Assembly (NCBI GenBank): GCA_900544075.1 | Contig: UQTJ01000009.1 | Span: forward strand, 39,613-103,612 | Length of the DNA: 64,000 nt | Source of the DNA: an uncultured Bacteroides sp. | Lineage (GTDB): Bacteria; Bacteroidota; Bacteroidia; Bacteroidales; Bacteroidaceae | Reading direction: 5' to 3' | Shown here: positions 43,735 through 52,414 of the stretch, one piece after another | Position numbering within the stretch: position 1 is the stretch's first letter | How the letters are laid out: every line of letters starts with the position of its first letter | The notes under the pieces: model-generated | The model's input: the letters and a program-made list of their open reading frames with translations, nothing else | The model's database searches: none | Told to the model about the DNA's origin: nothing | Position numbers and translations under genes: made by a program

Positions 43735-45378
43735 TCAGAAAGCGAGGACGGCACGCACATAGTTCTCCTGTGCCTTTTGGGAACTTGCAATGTACGCCTG
43801 GCTGGCGCTGTACCTGTAGTCCGCGTGAGTCGCTAATTTAGGGTTTCTCGATTCGAGTCCACCTTCAGTGGACGACCAAGAATCCCAATAGTCTTTTGCC
43901 TCGAGCCATCCTATATAGTCCTTATAGCCGCAATCATCCGGGAGACTGTTTTTTACCGCTCTCATGCTTTCTGTTAAAAAAGAACATTCAAAAAGATCGC
44001 ACAACTGTCTCAAAGAAGGCATAAACCAGCCGCTGGTGTTGGATGGAGCTGCCAAAGGTTTTTGCCAGTCATAAGCGTTGGTCGGATTTCCGTTTTGGTC
44101 AAATTTCCGTTTTCCGTAGGTCTCGCAGGCAAAGGCGGCGGGGAAGTGTTTCATTTCCCAACCTGAATTATTCCGGATAAATTCATGGAATTTCTGTTGA
44201 TTGGAATATCCGTTCCAGTCGTATCTTGAGTTGGAGGCGCCTACATCTCTGTCATATTCTCCGTCAGGACCTTTCTCCCAAGCGAGCTTGTCGTGATCAC
44301 CGTTGTTCGCAAACGTCAGGGAAACGGCATAGCCGTGGCATTTCTCTTGCCCGATGCCGGTATCCGTGTAATCGGAACCGTCTGAGCCGTGATGTCCGAC
44401 ATAAAATACGATGCCTACAACCTGAGAGGCGGCTTTTTGGGTCAATATGCTCCCTTTATCCAGCACACTGCCGTCACTCAATAAGTAGTCACCCGCTGCT
44501 GCGTTCTCCACCGTCTTGACGATGAGGTTTCCTTTCTCGACGGTGATGGTGAAACGGTACTTCTCACCGGGTTTGAAGGTCTTGCCGGCAGGCAGGCTGT
44601 AAACCAGTTTATCGCCATCGGGGGTGGTGATGCGGATAAATTCGGTGCCTTTCATAAGGGTCTGAGGCACGATGACGGCTTCGTTGACATCGCTCAGGTC
44701 GTTGTCTATCTCGATGGGGTTCTCTCCCGTCGTCCCGCTTGCCGTCACGGTGACGGTTTCGTCAGTTTTGTCGGGGGTGAAAGTGGCATTCAGCCGCGTG
44801 TTGAGGATTTCTGCCTTGCTGATGGTTGGTTTTCCCGCGCCCTGCACCAAGACCACTTCCACTTTGGAGAGCAGGTGCTTGAAGGTCAGGCCGACGGTCG
44901 TGGGGTTGCCGTTGCGGCTTACATTAGAGAGCTTGCAATACACCAGGTCCGACTGGGCGTAGCCTATGCCGTCGCTCCGTTGGTCTTGCATCACGGTGTG
45001 GGTCTGCTCCGCACCCCAGAAGTTAGTGTAATCGGTATTCTCGGCAAAGTTGCCGTGGATGGCGTAGATGCTTGCGCTGTTGCACGTTGTGGGAAAATAC
45101 ATGGTCTCGCCGCCCGTCAACGCGCCGTCGCTGCCTGCGGTCAGGGTGTTGTTGCTGTAAAGCGATTTTCCGGTCGTGGCATCGTCCACCCACACGTGTA
45201 CCGCCTCGCCCTCTTTCACCTGCGTGTCGAGGCCGTGCGCGGCACGGGACTGCACTTCCAACGCGCTTGTCAGGCGGAGTTCCACCTGTGCGCCCGGGTT
45301 GTCCGGGATCTCTTCTTTGCTACAGGCCGCCAGAATGAGTACTGCGGCTGCGAACAGCATATAGTGGATTGCTTTCAT
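43735..45378 (-). CDS. Fimbrillin family lipoprotein with C-terminal lectin-like domain
   Basis: A 547-residue lipoprotein (signal ends in lipobox LAAC near residue 19). Residues ~25-290 match the fimbrillin/Mfa-like pattern (VQSRAAHGLDTQVKEGEAVHVWVD, LTFKHLLSKVEVVL, FKPGEKYRFTITVEK). Residues ~300-547 add a DUF1566/FISUMP-like lectin fold (GWFMPSLRQLCDLFECSF, YWDSWSSTEG) often found at fimbrial tips. It is therefore a candidate tip adhesin. Lipid modification and removal of the N-terminal strand by an arginine gingipain-like protease or equivalent are known for the family. It is the last intact gene of the minus-strand fimbrial unit, 47 bases after the other fimbrillin gene, with GC well above the surroundings. 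Confidence 0.82.
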   Translation of the reverse strand: MKAIHYMLFAAAVLILAACSKEEIPDNPGAQVELRLTSALEVQSRAAHGLDTQVKEGEAVHVWVDDATTGKSLYSNNTLTAGSDGALTGGETMYFPTTCNSASIYAIHGNFAENTDYTNFWGAEQTHTVMQDQRSDGIGYAQSDLVYCKLSNVSRNGNPTTVGLTFKHLLSKVEVVLVQGAGKPTISKAEILNTRLNATFTPDKTDETVTVTASGTTGENPIEIDNDLSDVNEAVIVPQTLMKGTEFIRITTPDGDKLVYSLPAGKTFKPGEKYRFTITVEKGNLIVKTVENAAAGDYLLSDGSVLDKGSILTQKAASQVVGIVFYVGHHGSDGSDYTDTGIGQEKCHGYAVSLTFANNGDHDKLAWEKGPDGEYDRDVGASNSRYDWNGYSNQQKFHEFIRNNSGWEMKHFPAAFACETYGKRKFDQNGNPTNAYDWQKPLAAPSNTSGWFMPSLRQLCDLFECSFLTESMRAVKNSLPDDCGYKDYIGWLEAKDYWDSWSSTEGGLESRNPKLATHADYRYSASQAYIASSQKAQENYVRAVLAF

Positions 45379-45425
45379 ATCTTTATTCTTTTATTGTTAT
45401 TGTTTTCTTTTATAATCTATGAGCG

Positions 45426-46325
45426 TTATTCTGCGTAGCCGCTCTCGCCCCCGTTGTTGCCCTGTTTCCAGTCGGTAATGGTGGCGGTCACGCTGATTTC
45501 GGCCTTGTTCACATTGATGGTGTATAGGTATTTCTTGCCTGCCTCGAACTTTTGCGATTTGGTAGCATTGCTCAACGGCCACGTGAACACGCTTTCACCG
45601 TCGGCGAGGGTGATTTTGAGCGACATATCGTTGTAGTCTTCAGACGGCAGGACGATGCCCTCGGCGAAGGAGCCTTCGGTATTGGTCAGCAGGGTAATGG
45701 GGGTAGCCGTGCCCGTGGTGACGGTGACTGCCGAGGCGGGTTGCGTCACGTCGAATGTGCCTGCGGTCTGTTGCCCCGTCAGAGCCACGGTCAGCCCTGC
45801 CAAGTCGGCAGCGGTCATGCCGCTGCCGGGCTGGAGGGTGATTTCAATCTTGCTAAGCTTATGCTCGAAGCTGAACTCCACGGTCGGGTCAGTGCGGTCG
45901 GCGGTCTGTGTGGAGGCTGCCATGAGGTCGATGTCTTTCTGCGAGCTTTGGTCGGTCACGTCCACCTCGTACGCATCGCCGCTGAGCTGCTTGTAGGGAT
46001 AGTAGGCCACGATGTCGCGGGCATCGCCGTTGGTGGGCAGATAGATGGTCGTGCCGTCGGGAGCAAACGTGCCGTCGGCACCGCTTGTCTGCGTGATGTA
46101 GGGGATGTTGGCATAACCATCGGCTACTGTTGTCGTTCCCTCTGTAAAGGCATAGATGCCGATACGGTCGCCGGCTTCCCAATGATTGTCGTAGGCGCGG
46201 CTCTGGATGCCGCTGGTCACTTGCAGGGCCACGCGGTTGTCTTGCGTGGGGATGTCGTCGTTGGTGCAGGCCGTCAGTGTGAATGCGGCTGCGAACAGCA
46301 TAGCTGCGAATGTTTTCTTTTCCAT
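45426..46325 (-). CDS. Fimbrillin family protein
   Basis: A 299-residue lipoprotein; signal MEKKTFAAMLFAAAFTLTAC with the lipobox at its end. It has the two-domain fimbrillin layout: QSRAYDNHWEAGDRIGIYAF in the N-terminal domain, FSFEHKLSKIEITLQPG at the domain centre and FEAGKKYLYTINVNKAEISVTATITDW at the C-terminus. It probably forms the shaft or an accessory subunit of a type V pilus exported to the surface as a lipoprotein and assembled by strand exchange. It lies 30 bases downstream of the FimB/Mfa2 gene and 47 bases upstream of the larger fimbrillin gene, all on the minus strand. Confidence 0.85.
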   Translation of the reverse strand: MEKKTFAAMLFAAAFTLTACTNDDIPTQDNRVALQVTSGIQSRAYDNHWEAGDRIGIYAFTEGTTTVADGYANIPYITQTSGADGTFAPDGTTIYLPTNGDARDIVAYYPYKQLSGDAYEVDVTDQSSQKDIDLMAASTQTADRTDPTVEFSFEHKLSKIEITLQPGSGMTAADLAGLTVALTGQQTAGTFDVTQPASAVTVTTGTATPITLLTNTEGSFAEGIVLPSEDYNDMSLKITLADGESVFTWPLSNATKSQKFEAGKKYLYTINVNKAEISVTATITDWKQGNNGGESGYAE

Positions 46326-46355
46326 AGTTCTTTATTTTAATGATTATGTTCTATG

Positions 46356-47246
46356 TTAATTTACATCAATCGGTCCTTCGGTCACTTTCTCCCAGTCGGT
46401 GATGGTGGCGGAGAAGCCCGCTTCGGTAGGTGTCTCGGCTATCGTGCCGCCCAGGGTGAGCGGCGTGGCCTTGTCGGCGTTGAAGTCCGCGAGCGAGGCG
46501 GTAAGGTCGCTTTCCAACAGATGGGATCGTGGATTGTCGTCCGTGTAGGTCAGCGTGGCGGTGAGTTGCTGCGCATTTCCTGCTATGCCAAGCAACCGCA
46601 CGGTGGCCGTCCACTTGCCTGCATCAGCACCGTCGGTAATCTTCGTGAAACTCAGCTCCACCTCCGAGGGCGTGCCGTGCGTGTCGGTGGCAAAGTCCAT
46701 GCTGCCTGCCGCGCCAGAGAGTTTGCCTTCTATGGACTCGATACGGTCGGCGGCATCACCTCTGGGTTCGATGATGAGGGTCAGCTCGCGCACCTGCTGG
46801 CCCATGGGGACGGTAAATTCGTGGTCGGTGTCGGCATTTATCGTTACCTCCTGCACGGCGGTAAGGAGCCAATCGGGGTTGGCGGTAATGAAGCTGCCGT
46901 TGGTGGTAGCTACCGTGGCAGTCGTGCCGCTTACCGCGATGCCATTGGCCGGATTGTGCGTCACGAGGGTATAGTTGCCCGGCTCGAAAAGGTGGGCGGG
47001 AGCTTGGATGGCCGAAGTCTCGGTGCCCGTGTAGTCGCCTATGTTTACTTCCCACGTGTAGTCGCCTATGTTTACTTCCAATGATGTGGGGATATCCACT
47101 CCTTCGCCCCGGTTGCTCCAGTCGACGGTAACGGCCACTTTGCCGTGGTCGGGGTGCGGCGTGTTGAATAGTTCGTCCTCAATGCATGACGTGAGCAGCA
47201 GGGTTGCCGCTGTCGCTATTCCTATTATATATCTTGTCTTGTTCAT
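46356..47246 (-). CDS. FimB/Mfa2-type fimbrial anchor subunit
   Basis: A 296-residue lipoprotein (lipobox LTSC near residue 21). The N-terminal CIEDELFNTPHPDHGKVAVTVDWS is typical of FimB/Mfa2 proteins, which anchor the pilus to the outer membrane and limit its length. A 27-base tandem duplication (47028-47052 and 47055-47079) repeats the nonapeptide EVNIGDYTW within the N-terminal domain. The arrangement DUF3575 gene, FimB/Mfa2, fimbrillin, fimbrillin is the expected order of Bacteroidetes fimbrial loci. High GC, with 15-30 base gaps to both neighbours, indicates one operon. Confidence 0.83.
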   Translation of the reverse strand: MNKTRYIIGIATAATLLLTSCIEDELFNTPHPDHGKVAVTVDWSNRGEGVDIPTSLEVNIGDYTWEVNIGDYTGTETSAIQAPAHLFEPGNYTLVTHNPANGIAVSGTTATVATTNGSFITANPDWLLTAVQEVTINADTDHEFTVPMGQQVRELTLIIEPRGDAADRIESIEGKLSGAAGSMDFATDTHGTPSEVELSFTKITDGADAGKWTATVRLLGIAGNAQQLTATLTYTDDNPRSHLLESDLTASLADFNADKATPLTLGGTIAETPTEAGFSATITDWEKVTEGPIDVN

Positions 47247-47261
47247 ATTCTCCTCCTTTCG

Positions 47262-48386
47262 TTAAAACATCTTCCATACAAGGGTAACGCCCGCATCAAT
47301 CGGACCCCACCAGTTCTTTGTAACCTTTCCGGCACGCACTCTTACGCCGTCGATAACCTCGTATTGCTCATAGTCGGCGTGCAGGCAACCCACAGCTACC
47401 GAGAAGTCGAGCGAAAGGGCGTTGTTCAGCCTTAACTGATAGCCGCCCGTCAGGCCGCCGCCCATCAGGTCGCCCTGCTTGCCCATTTCAGACAGTTTAT
47501 AGTTGAACTGCCCGGCTTTGTACATCGCTCCGAGGTAGCCGCGCTTCCCCGTGCCCATATAGTAGCGCACTTCGGGAGTCACTTCCCACAGGGCATAGCG
47601 GCGGTCTTTGTCCTGCCATGTCCACGAAGTCCATGAGCCGTCCACGAGGATGCCCCACTTGGGATTCACCCGCCATTCCACACCCAAATCGGGGGTGAGG
47701 GTCGCCCAGCGCAGCAAGTTGGATCGCAGGGCAAAGTGGTAATCCTCCGGCTTCTTGGTTGCCTTCGGCTTGCTGTCGTTCGCCACCTCTTGCGCCCGTC
47801 CGGCCTCCTCTTCCCGAGCAATCCTTTCGGCCTCGGCCTTCTCCGCGGCCAAGCGGCGTTCCTCCGCCGCGCGTTCGGCGGCAATCCGTGCCTCCTCGGC
47901 CCTCCGCGCTGCTTCAGCCTTTGCTTTCTCCGCGGCTATGCGGCGTTCCTCCGCCTTTGCCTCCTCTGCCTTCGCGGTGTCCTCAACGGGAACCTTCAGT
48001 GAGACCGTCACGTAATCGCCGTCCGTCGTGTGGTTCTTCGTGATGAAGCAATCCTCCCTCAGCCCTTGGCGGACGATGAGTTCCGACTTCACCCGGTTGG
48101 AGCGGATTTTGGCCATGGCGAGGTTCTCTTTCTTGGTTTGCTTGGAACTGCACCAGCCCTCCACATAGACCGGAATCTCCCCTTTCAGGATGCGTTCTTT
48201 CCACTCGGCCACGCAGGCTTCCATCCGCATCAGCTCCGTCTCATTGCCTTTCCACGGCGAATAGAACATATCCCGTCCCGGCACGAAGTGGAACGTGTAG
48301 GTTGTGTCGCTCTGCTCCCGCGCCACGAGGGGCGTCAGGGCGAGCAGTAGCCCAAGGCTCATTAAAGTTTTCTTTATCTTGCTCAT
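47262..48386 (-). CDS. DUF3575 outer-membrane protein with alanine-rich coiled coil
   Basis: A 374-residue exported protein, first gene of the fimbrial operon. After the signal peptide (cleavage near LVARE) there is an OmpA-like small domain (VYVEGWCSSKQTKKENLAMAKIRSNRVK), then ~60 residues of Ala/Glu/Lys/Arg-rich coiled coil (repeats of EEARIAAERAAEERRLAAEKAEA). A DUF3575 beta-barrel-like domain ends the chain (FALRSNLLRWATLTPDLGVEWR to GPIDAGVTLVWKMF). DUF3575 genes routinely precede Mfa2/fimbrillin genes in Bacteroidetes. Probably an outer-membrane assembly or anchoring factor with a periplasmic spacer; exact function not established. The repeat-rich region upstream (48562-48637) is its likely control region. 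Confidence 0.82.
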   Translation of the reverse strand: MSKIKKTLMSLGLLLALTPLVAREQSDTTYTFHFVPGRDMFYSPWKGNETELMRMEACVAEWKERILKGEIPVYVEGWCSSKQTKKENLAMAKIRSNRVKSELIVRQGLREDCFITKNHTTDGDYVTVSLKVPVEDTAKAEEAKAEERRIAAEKAKAEAARRAEEARIAAERAAEERRLAAEKAEAERIAREEEAGRAQEVANDSKPKATKKPEDYHFALRSNLLRWATLTPDLGVEWRVNPKWGILVDGSWTSWTWQDKDRRYALWEVTPEVRYYMGTGKRGYLGAMYKAGQFNYKLSEMGKQGDLMGGGLTGGYQLRLNNALSLDFSVAVGCLHADYEQYEVIDGVRVRAGKVTKNWWGPIDAGVTLVWKMF

Positions 48387-48756
48387 ATTGTTAAAAGATT
48401 AAGTTTACGCATAACTTGTCCATGTTATATTATTATATGTTTGAAAGAAATTTGCTAATATAGTGGATGCCCGAAGGCGTGTTTTAGCGATGAAATTGAA
48501 TGAAAACATATGTTTCCCTTGCTCAAAATTAATCAGTTCTTGAGCTGCCGCCAAAAAAAAAGCATGGTATTTCTTAATACTACGAGAAATACCATGCAGT
48601 TAAAAAAATACCATAGGAAATACCAAGAGAAATACCACACCGCTGAATGGCATCGAGGTGAGGCAAACCGGTCCTGCCATGGCAGTTTTCGGCGTATATG
48701 AAAAGCTGCATGACGGTAACCAATAGGTGCTGTCCGGATTAGAATATGTCGCTTAT
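48387..48756. promoter_or_regulatory. Control region of the fimbrial operon
   Basis: 370 bases between the AraC regulator stop (48757) and the DUF3575 start (48386). It holds a 13-bp perfect inverted repeat and several copies of RAAATACCA (separate entry). No ORF of substance is present. The other half toward the regulator shows nothing I can name. Confidence 0.5.
48562..48637. repeat. Repeated RAAATACCA motifs with an inverted copy (candidate AraC operators)
   Basis: gcatggtatttct (48562-48574) is the exact reverse complement of 48585-48597. Direct copies of aaatacca with a preceding A or G begin at 48586, 48605, 48617 and 48629, i.e. 19, 12 and 12 bases apart. Confidence 0.65.
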
Positions 48757-49899
48757 TTACTTTCGGACTTGCTTCCGGTACTCATTGGGTGTCATTCCGG
48801 TAAGCTGTTTGAAGTGCTTGTGAAAGTTGCTCTTGTCACTCACGCCTACCAGCTCGTGGAGTGCAGGCAACACCACGTCTTCTTCGCGCAGAATGCGCTC
48901 CGCCTCCTTGATGCGCAGCCGGGTGCGCCATTCTCTGAAAGTGATATGTTCATACTTGGCGAAGTAGCAGTTCAAAAGGCTTTTTGTGGTTCCCAGTTCT
49001 TTTGCGACCTTGTCGGGATTGGAATCGGTCTCGATGAACTTCTTTTCGGCTACCCATCTTTCCAAGGCTATGCGTAGCTTGTCTGCCCAATCCAATACCG
49101 TCTGTGGGGCGGTTTCCTCTTCAGCTGCCACTTCTTCCGTTTTGGGTATGGCTTGCTTCTCCTCCTGCTCCTGTTGGTGCTCCCTTCGGGCATTGATAAT
49201 GAAGCCTGCCTTGATGCGGTAATTGACCACGCATCCGGCAATGTAAACGTAATAGATGGTATAGGTGAGGACAAACAGGTCGTAGGTGATGCTTGAATAG
49301 GGTATCATGCAGAAAAACAACGCCACGATGCCGACTGCCAACGCACTATAAAAACAGCGGCTAATCCAGCGCATACGCCCCTGCTCGTCCTCGTCGTAGA
49401 AGGCTTCAAGATGCTCCACGCACGACATGTAATCCTTGCGGAATGCAAGGGTGTAGAAGACGATTTGCGCGATGTAGGCCGCTATGGCCGCTGCAAACAG
49501 GAACGCGAACAGACGGGGAAAATGGTATTGCGACACAAGGAGGGAAACTCCGGCGGCAGTAATGACGCCCAGCTGCGTCAGCACGCTGCGGCGATGAACG
49601 CGGGCCGACTGCACGAAAACCAGCGATGCCGTGGTGAAAAGCATCGCCTGATAGGAGGCGACAATCAATGTCAACGTGGAAAACAGTTGCGCCTCCTGAT
49701 TGCTGTCCATAGCGAAACAACTGACGAAATCGGACGCGGACAGTACAAGGCAGGTGAAGGCGAGGCACAAGCGCACCGTGCGGAAATTCTTCCATTCGCC
49801 GGTGAGCGGCACGCTGAGCATCAGCAGTATTACACTCACCGCCAGGATAGCCGAGGCGGAAAACAGCATAATGATATATCGAGTGACAAAATCAGACAT
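48757..49899 (-). CDS. Membrane-bound AraC-family transcriptional regulator
   Basis: A 380-residue protein with about six or seven hydrophobic helices in residues ~8-225, a charged linker (EHQQEQEEKQAIPKTEEVAAEEE) and a C-terminal AraC-type double helix-turn-helix (WRTRLRIKEAERILREEDVVLPALHELVGVSD then FHKHFKQLTGMTPNEYRK). Membrane AraC regulators of this form occur next to Bacteroidetes surface-fimbria genes. It is read on the minus strand just upstream of the fimbrial operon. The RAAATACCA repeats between the two are natural candidate binding sites, which is inference. GC is high like the operon, so the two were likely acquired together. Confidence 0.85.
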   Translation of the reverse strand: MSDFVTRYIIMLFSASAILAVSVILLMLSVPLTGEWKNFRTVRLCLAFTCLVLSASDFVSCFAMDSNQEAQLFSTLTLIVASYQAMLFTTASLVFVQSARVHRRSVLTQLGVITAAGVSLLVSQYHFPRLFAFLFAAAIAAYIAQIVFYTLAFRKDYMSCVEHLEAFYDEDEQGRMRWISRCFYSALAVGIVALFFCMIPYSSITYDLFVLTYTIYYVYIAGCVVNYRIKAGFIINARREHQQEQEEKQAIPKTEEVAAEEETAPQTVLDWADKLRIALERWVAEKKFIETDSNPDKVAKELGTTKSLLNCYFAKYEHITFREWRTRLRIKEAERILREEDVVLPALHELVGVSDKSNFHKHFKQLTGMTPNEYRKQVRK

Positions 49900-50073
49900 T
49901 TAACTCTTATTTTAGGGTACTTTAATTCCTACGCACACCTTATAGTCGTCGCTTCACGCGGAAGTTGCTTTCTTTAAGAGATGCGTTTTTCAGGCACAAA
50001 TTTAGATAAAATCCTCGGAATTCTACACCGGCAGAATAAAGAAAAAAACATTACTTTTGTGATACTGTGTAAT

Positions 50074-50214
50074 TCATAGTCTTCCGTTTGCCTCGGACGG
50101 AAGAAAACTCATAAAGGTATGCGTTTCCTTCATCCGTTCGCGATTTCTGTTCCTCAGTTCACGGTTTTCTTTGTCACGGCGCATCATATTGTTTATGCAT
50201 CCTAAAGTTCCCAT
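50074..50214 (-). CDS. Possible 46-residue small protein
   Basis: From an ATG at 50214: MGTLGCINNMMRRDKENREL then an Arg/Asn/Glu-rich helix, ending SEANGRL. The sequence resembles small conserved Bacteroides proteins of the same opening that I recall only by pattern. A longer frame starts at 50265. No function can be offered. Confidence 0.4.
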   Translation of the reverse strand: MGTLGCINNMMRRDKENRELRNRNRERMKETHTFMSFLPSEANGRL

Positions 50215-50273
50215 ACTGAAAAGTTTAAGTTTCCCCAATATAGTAAAATTTGAGGACAAAAGCAAACATGTTT

Positions 50274-51440
50274 TTATACATTCGACTTCCGTCTAACAAA
50301 CTTCCCGCTCAGCCACTTCCTTACAGGTTCATCATAAAGTTTCAGACACGCATAAGCCAGTGCAATACTGCCCAAATAAACCATAGCCGAAACCATCCAG
50401 GTTTCCCGTAGTGTATAGAATTTGTTCTCTATAAGCCAGGAATAGAACACATACATCACAGGATAATGGACCGCATAAAGAGGATATGATATGTCGCCCA
50501 AAAACCTACAGACAGATGCCGATTTCTTGTCGGTTGTCTCGCCGGACGCTCCTATACAAACGAGCATAGGAAAAATAATGGCAATGCATACCATCTCGAA
50601 CACTCCATTAAGGCATACTGGTGATTTCCCTTCAATATACGGAACGCAGAATATTGCAATCAGCACAATACTGCAAATCCAGAATGCTCCTCTTATTTTG
50701 AAACGATGGAAGTTTCTCGAAATAAGCATACCGAGAGTGAAAGGAAACAGCATCCTCAACATACCGCCCCAGAAGTTAAGACCGTCAAGGGTCCAGCCAA
50801 CACCTATCATTCCGTAACCCACCACATCGAACAAAGCGAAGCAGGAAAGCCCCAGTCCGAGAAGTACAACCAGCACAGCAAGAGCCTTGTTACTCAGGCG
50901 ATGTATGAATAAAGCATAAAGAATATTGCCTACGTATTCAAAGAAGAGTGACCAACTTGGTCCGTTAAGCGGGAACATCTCACCATTTCCGCGAATGTCG
51001 TACCTGGCTCCCGGATATGCAGGGATAAAGAACATAGTCAGCAACAGAGCCAGCATAGCCATTGATGTGGCAACATGAGTTCCGTCCCATCTCACACCCC
51101 CCTGAATGAAAAATGCTATTATACCTATTATTGCTCCCATTATTATCATAGGATGAAGTCGGATAAGCCTGCGTTTGAAGAAGTTTTTCAACGTCATATT
51201 CTTCTTCCACCTGTCGTCGTACGCATACCCTATGACAAAACCCGAAAGGATGAAGAAGAAATCCACGGCCAGATATCCATGGTTTATTACAGTAATCAGA
51301 GTTCCTCCTCCGGCAAATGAGAAACCTTCGAATATGTGATAGAACACTACAAGCAGAGCCGCTACGCCCCTCAGTCCGTCGAGAAGTTCATAATGAGGCT
51401 TTGAATCCGTATATGCGGCTGATGATATATTTCCTTTCAT
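50274..51440 (-). CDS. Acyltransferase family 3 membrane protein
   Basis: A 388-residue integral membrane protein with about ten hydrophobic helices. Motifs of the acyltransferase-3 (OafA/NodX) family are present: N-terminal LLDGLRGVAALLVVFYHIF with the catalytic His, VDFFFILSGFVIGYAY, and FFKRRLIRLHPM with the conserved Arg. Such proteins O-acylate cell-surface sugars using acyl-CoA at the cytoplasmic membrane. It is a single gene between an intergenic region with a small possible ORF and a long AT-rich control region; which glycan it modifies cannot be read here. Confidence 0.92.
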   Translation of the reverse strand: MKGNISSAAYTDSKPHYELLDGLRGVAALLVVFYHIFEGFSFAGGGTLITVINHGYLAVDFFFILSGFVIGYAYDDRWKKNMTLKNFFKRRLIRLHPMIIMGAIIGIIAFFIQGGVRWDGTHVATSMAMLALLLTMFFIPAYPGARYDIRGNGEMFPLNGPSWSLFFEYVGNILYALFIHRLSNKALAVLVVLLGLGLSCFALFDVVGYGMIGVGWTLDGLNFWGGMLRMLFPFTLGMLISRNFHRFKIRGAFWICSIVLIAIFCVPYIEGKSPVCLNGVFEMVCIAIIFPMLVCIGASGETTDKKSASVCRFLGDISYPLYAVHYPVMYVFYSWLIENKFYTLRETWMVSAMVYLGSIALAYACLKLYDEPVRKWLSGKFVRRKSNV

Positions 51441-51638
51441 GATTAAATATTGGTTATACTAAAAGTTACATCTACATAAAACGGCTTAAAGTTACACATA
51501 TTTATCATTCATATGACGGATTTCTGTAATGATTTTATTTTACTGCAGATTTTTCTGTTCCATGTCCGTATTTATCCGCATAATAAATTGTAAATCTGCC
51601 GGTTAAAAGTTATTTTTGTGCTTACATAATCTCTATAT

Positions 51639-51717
51639 ACAGATTATTTATATATAAATACAACTTATATTTATAAAAACACAAGTTATATTTACATATA
51701 TACAACTTGTATTTACA
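51639..51717 (+). repeat. Four 16-base motifs at exact 21-bp spacing
   Basis: acagattatttatata (51639), acaacttatatttata (51660), acaagttatatttaca (51681) and acaacttgtatttaca (51702). Starts are 21 bases apart, two helical turns, so bound proteins would line up on one face. The array ends 20 bases before the -7 box. Confidence 0.75.
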
Positions 51718-51736
51718 GAATATGTCAGGGAATTTA

Positions 51737-51744
51737 TAACTTTG
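51737..51744 (+). promoter_or_regulatory. -7 box of the HU-like gene
   Basis: TAACTTTG (TAnnTTTG), 47 bases before the ATG at 51791; the repeat array overlaps where the -33 region would be. Confidence 0.6.
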
Positions 51745-51790
51745 AGAACTGAAACAATTGATTTAATAACAGCTAATACCTTTTTTGATT

Positions 51791-52414
51791 ATGGCAAAAT
51801 ATTTTATGCAGGAAATGCCCGACATGAGGAAAGAGGGCGAAACATTACTTTATCCAAGAATGGAAATTACAGGCACATGCGAAACTGACGAACTGGTGGA
51901 AACATGTATCAAGGGTTCAACGTTCAATCGTGGCGAAGTTCGCGGAGCACTGGACCTTATAGCCGGAACCATGGCTCGTTTCATGGCGGAAGGTCGTTCG
52001 GTAAGAATCGAGGGAATCGGTCTTTTCACTCCTACGCTATCTCTTAAGAAAGGTAAGGAAAGAGAAGGTATCGAAGGAAACTCCCCTCGCCGCAATGCCG
52101 CCAGCATAAAGATAGGCGGAATAAACTTCCGTGCCGACAGGACACTTATAAACGAAACAAATACCCTTTGCGACCTTGAACGAGGTTCGGGTGTGAAGAA
52201 ATGCAGGAGGCCTAAAACTACTGCCGGAGAGAGATTGGCAATGGTCAGGAAATATCTTGAGGAGAATCCTTTCATTACAGTGGGTGAATATTTAAAGATG
52301 GCAGAGCTAAACCGTACTACTGCGGCAAAGGAACTGAAAGCTTGGGCTGCTGATGCAGAGTCCGGAATTGCGATGAAGGGGTTGGGGACGCATAAGGTTT
52401 ATGTGAGGAAATAA
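51791..52414 (+). CDS. HU-family DNA-binding protein with C-terminal helix-turn-helix
   Basis: 207 residues from the ATG at 51791; an upstream TTG at 51785 is in frame but less likely. The N-terminal ~125 residues are an HU/IHF-like fold of the long Bacteroidetes type (LYPRMEITGTCETDELVE, GEVRGALDLIAGTMARFMAEGRSVRIEGIGLFTP). The C-terminal ~70 residues (TTAGERLAMVRKYLEENPFITVGEYLKMAELNRTTAAKELK) resemble a winged or simple helix-turn-helix. Such proteins bind DNA architecturally and are numerous near capsule and mobile loci in Bacteroides. Four 21-bp-spaced motifs in its promoter suggest autoregulation or a regulated nucleoid protein. Confidence 0.88.
   Translation: MAKYFMQEMPDMRKEGETLLYPRMEITGTCETDELVETCIKGSTFNRGEVRGALDLIAGTMARFMAEGRSVRIEGIGLFTPTLSLKKGKEREGIEGNSPRRNAASIKIGGINFRADRTLINETNTLCDLERGSGVKKCRRPKTTAGERLAMVRKYLEENPFITVGEYLKMAELNRTTAAKELKAWAADAESGIAMKGLGTHKVYVRK

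Larger units (their letters stand above)
51441..51790. other. AT-rich divergent intergenic region upstream of the HU-like gene
   Basis: 350 bases with the 21-bp-spaced repeat array (51639-51717) and a -7 box. The first 180 bases show nothing I can identify. Confidence 0.5.

Noticed and set aside
44875..46340. Long plus-strand open frames opposite the fimbrillin genes
   Set aside because: High GC removes stops; the minus-strand frames carry signal peptides and fimbrillin motifs, the plus-strand ones do not.
47736..48043. Several overlapping plus-strand frames of 86-94 codons
   Set aside because: They are antisense shadows of the Ala/Glu/Lys-rich coiled coil of the DUF3575 gene, whose GC-rich repeats lack stop codons in other frames.
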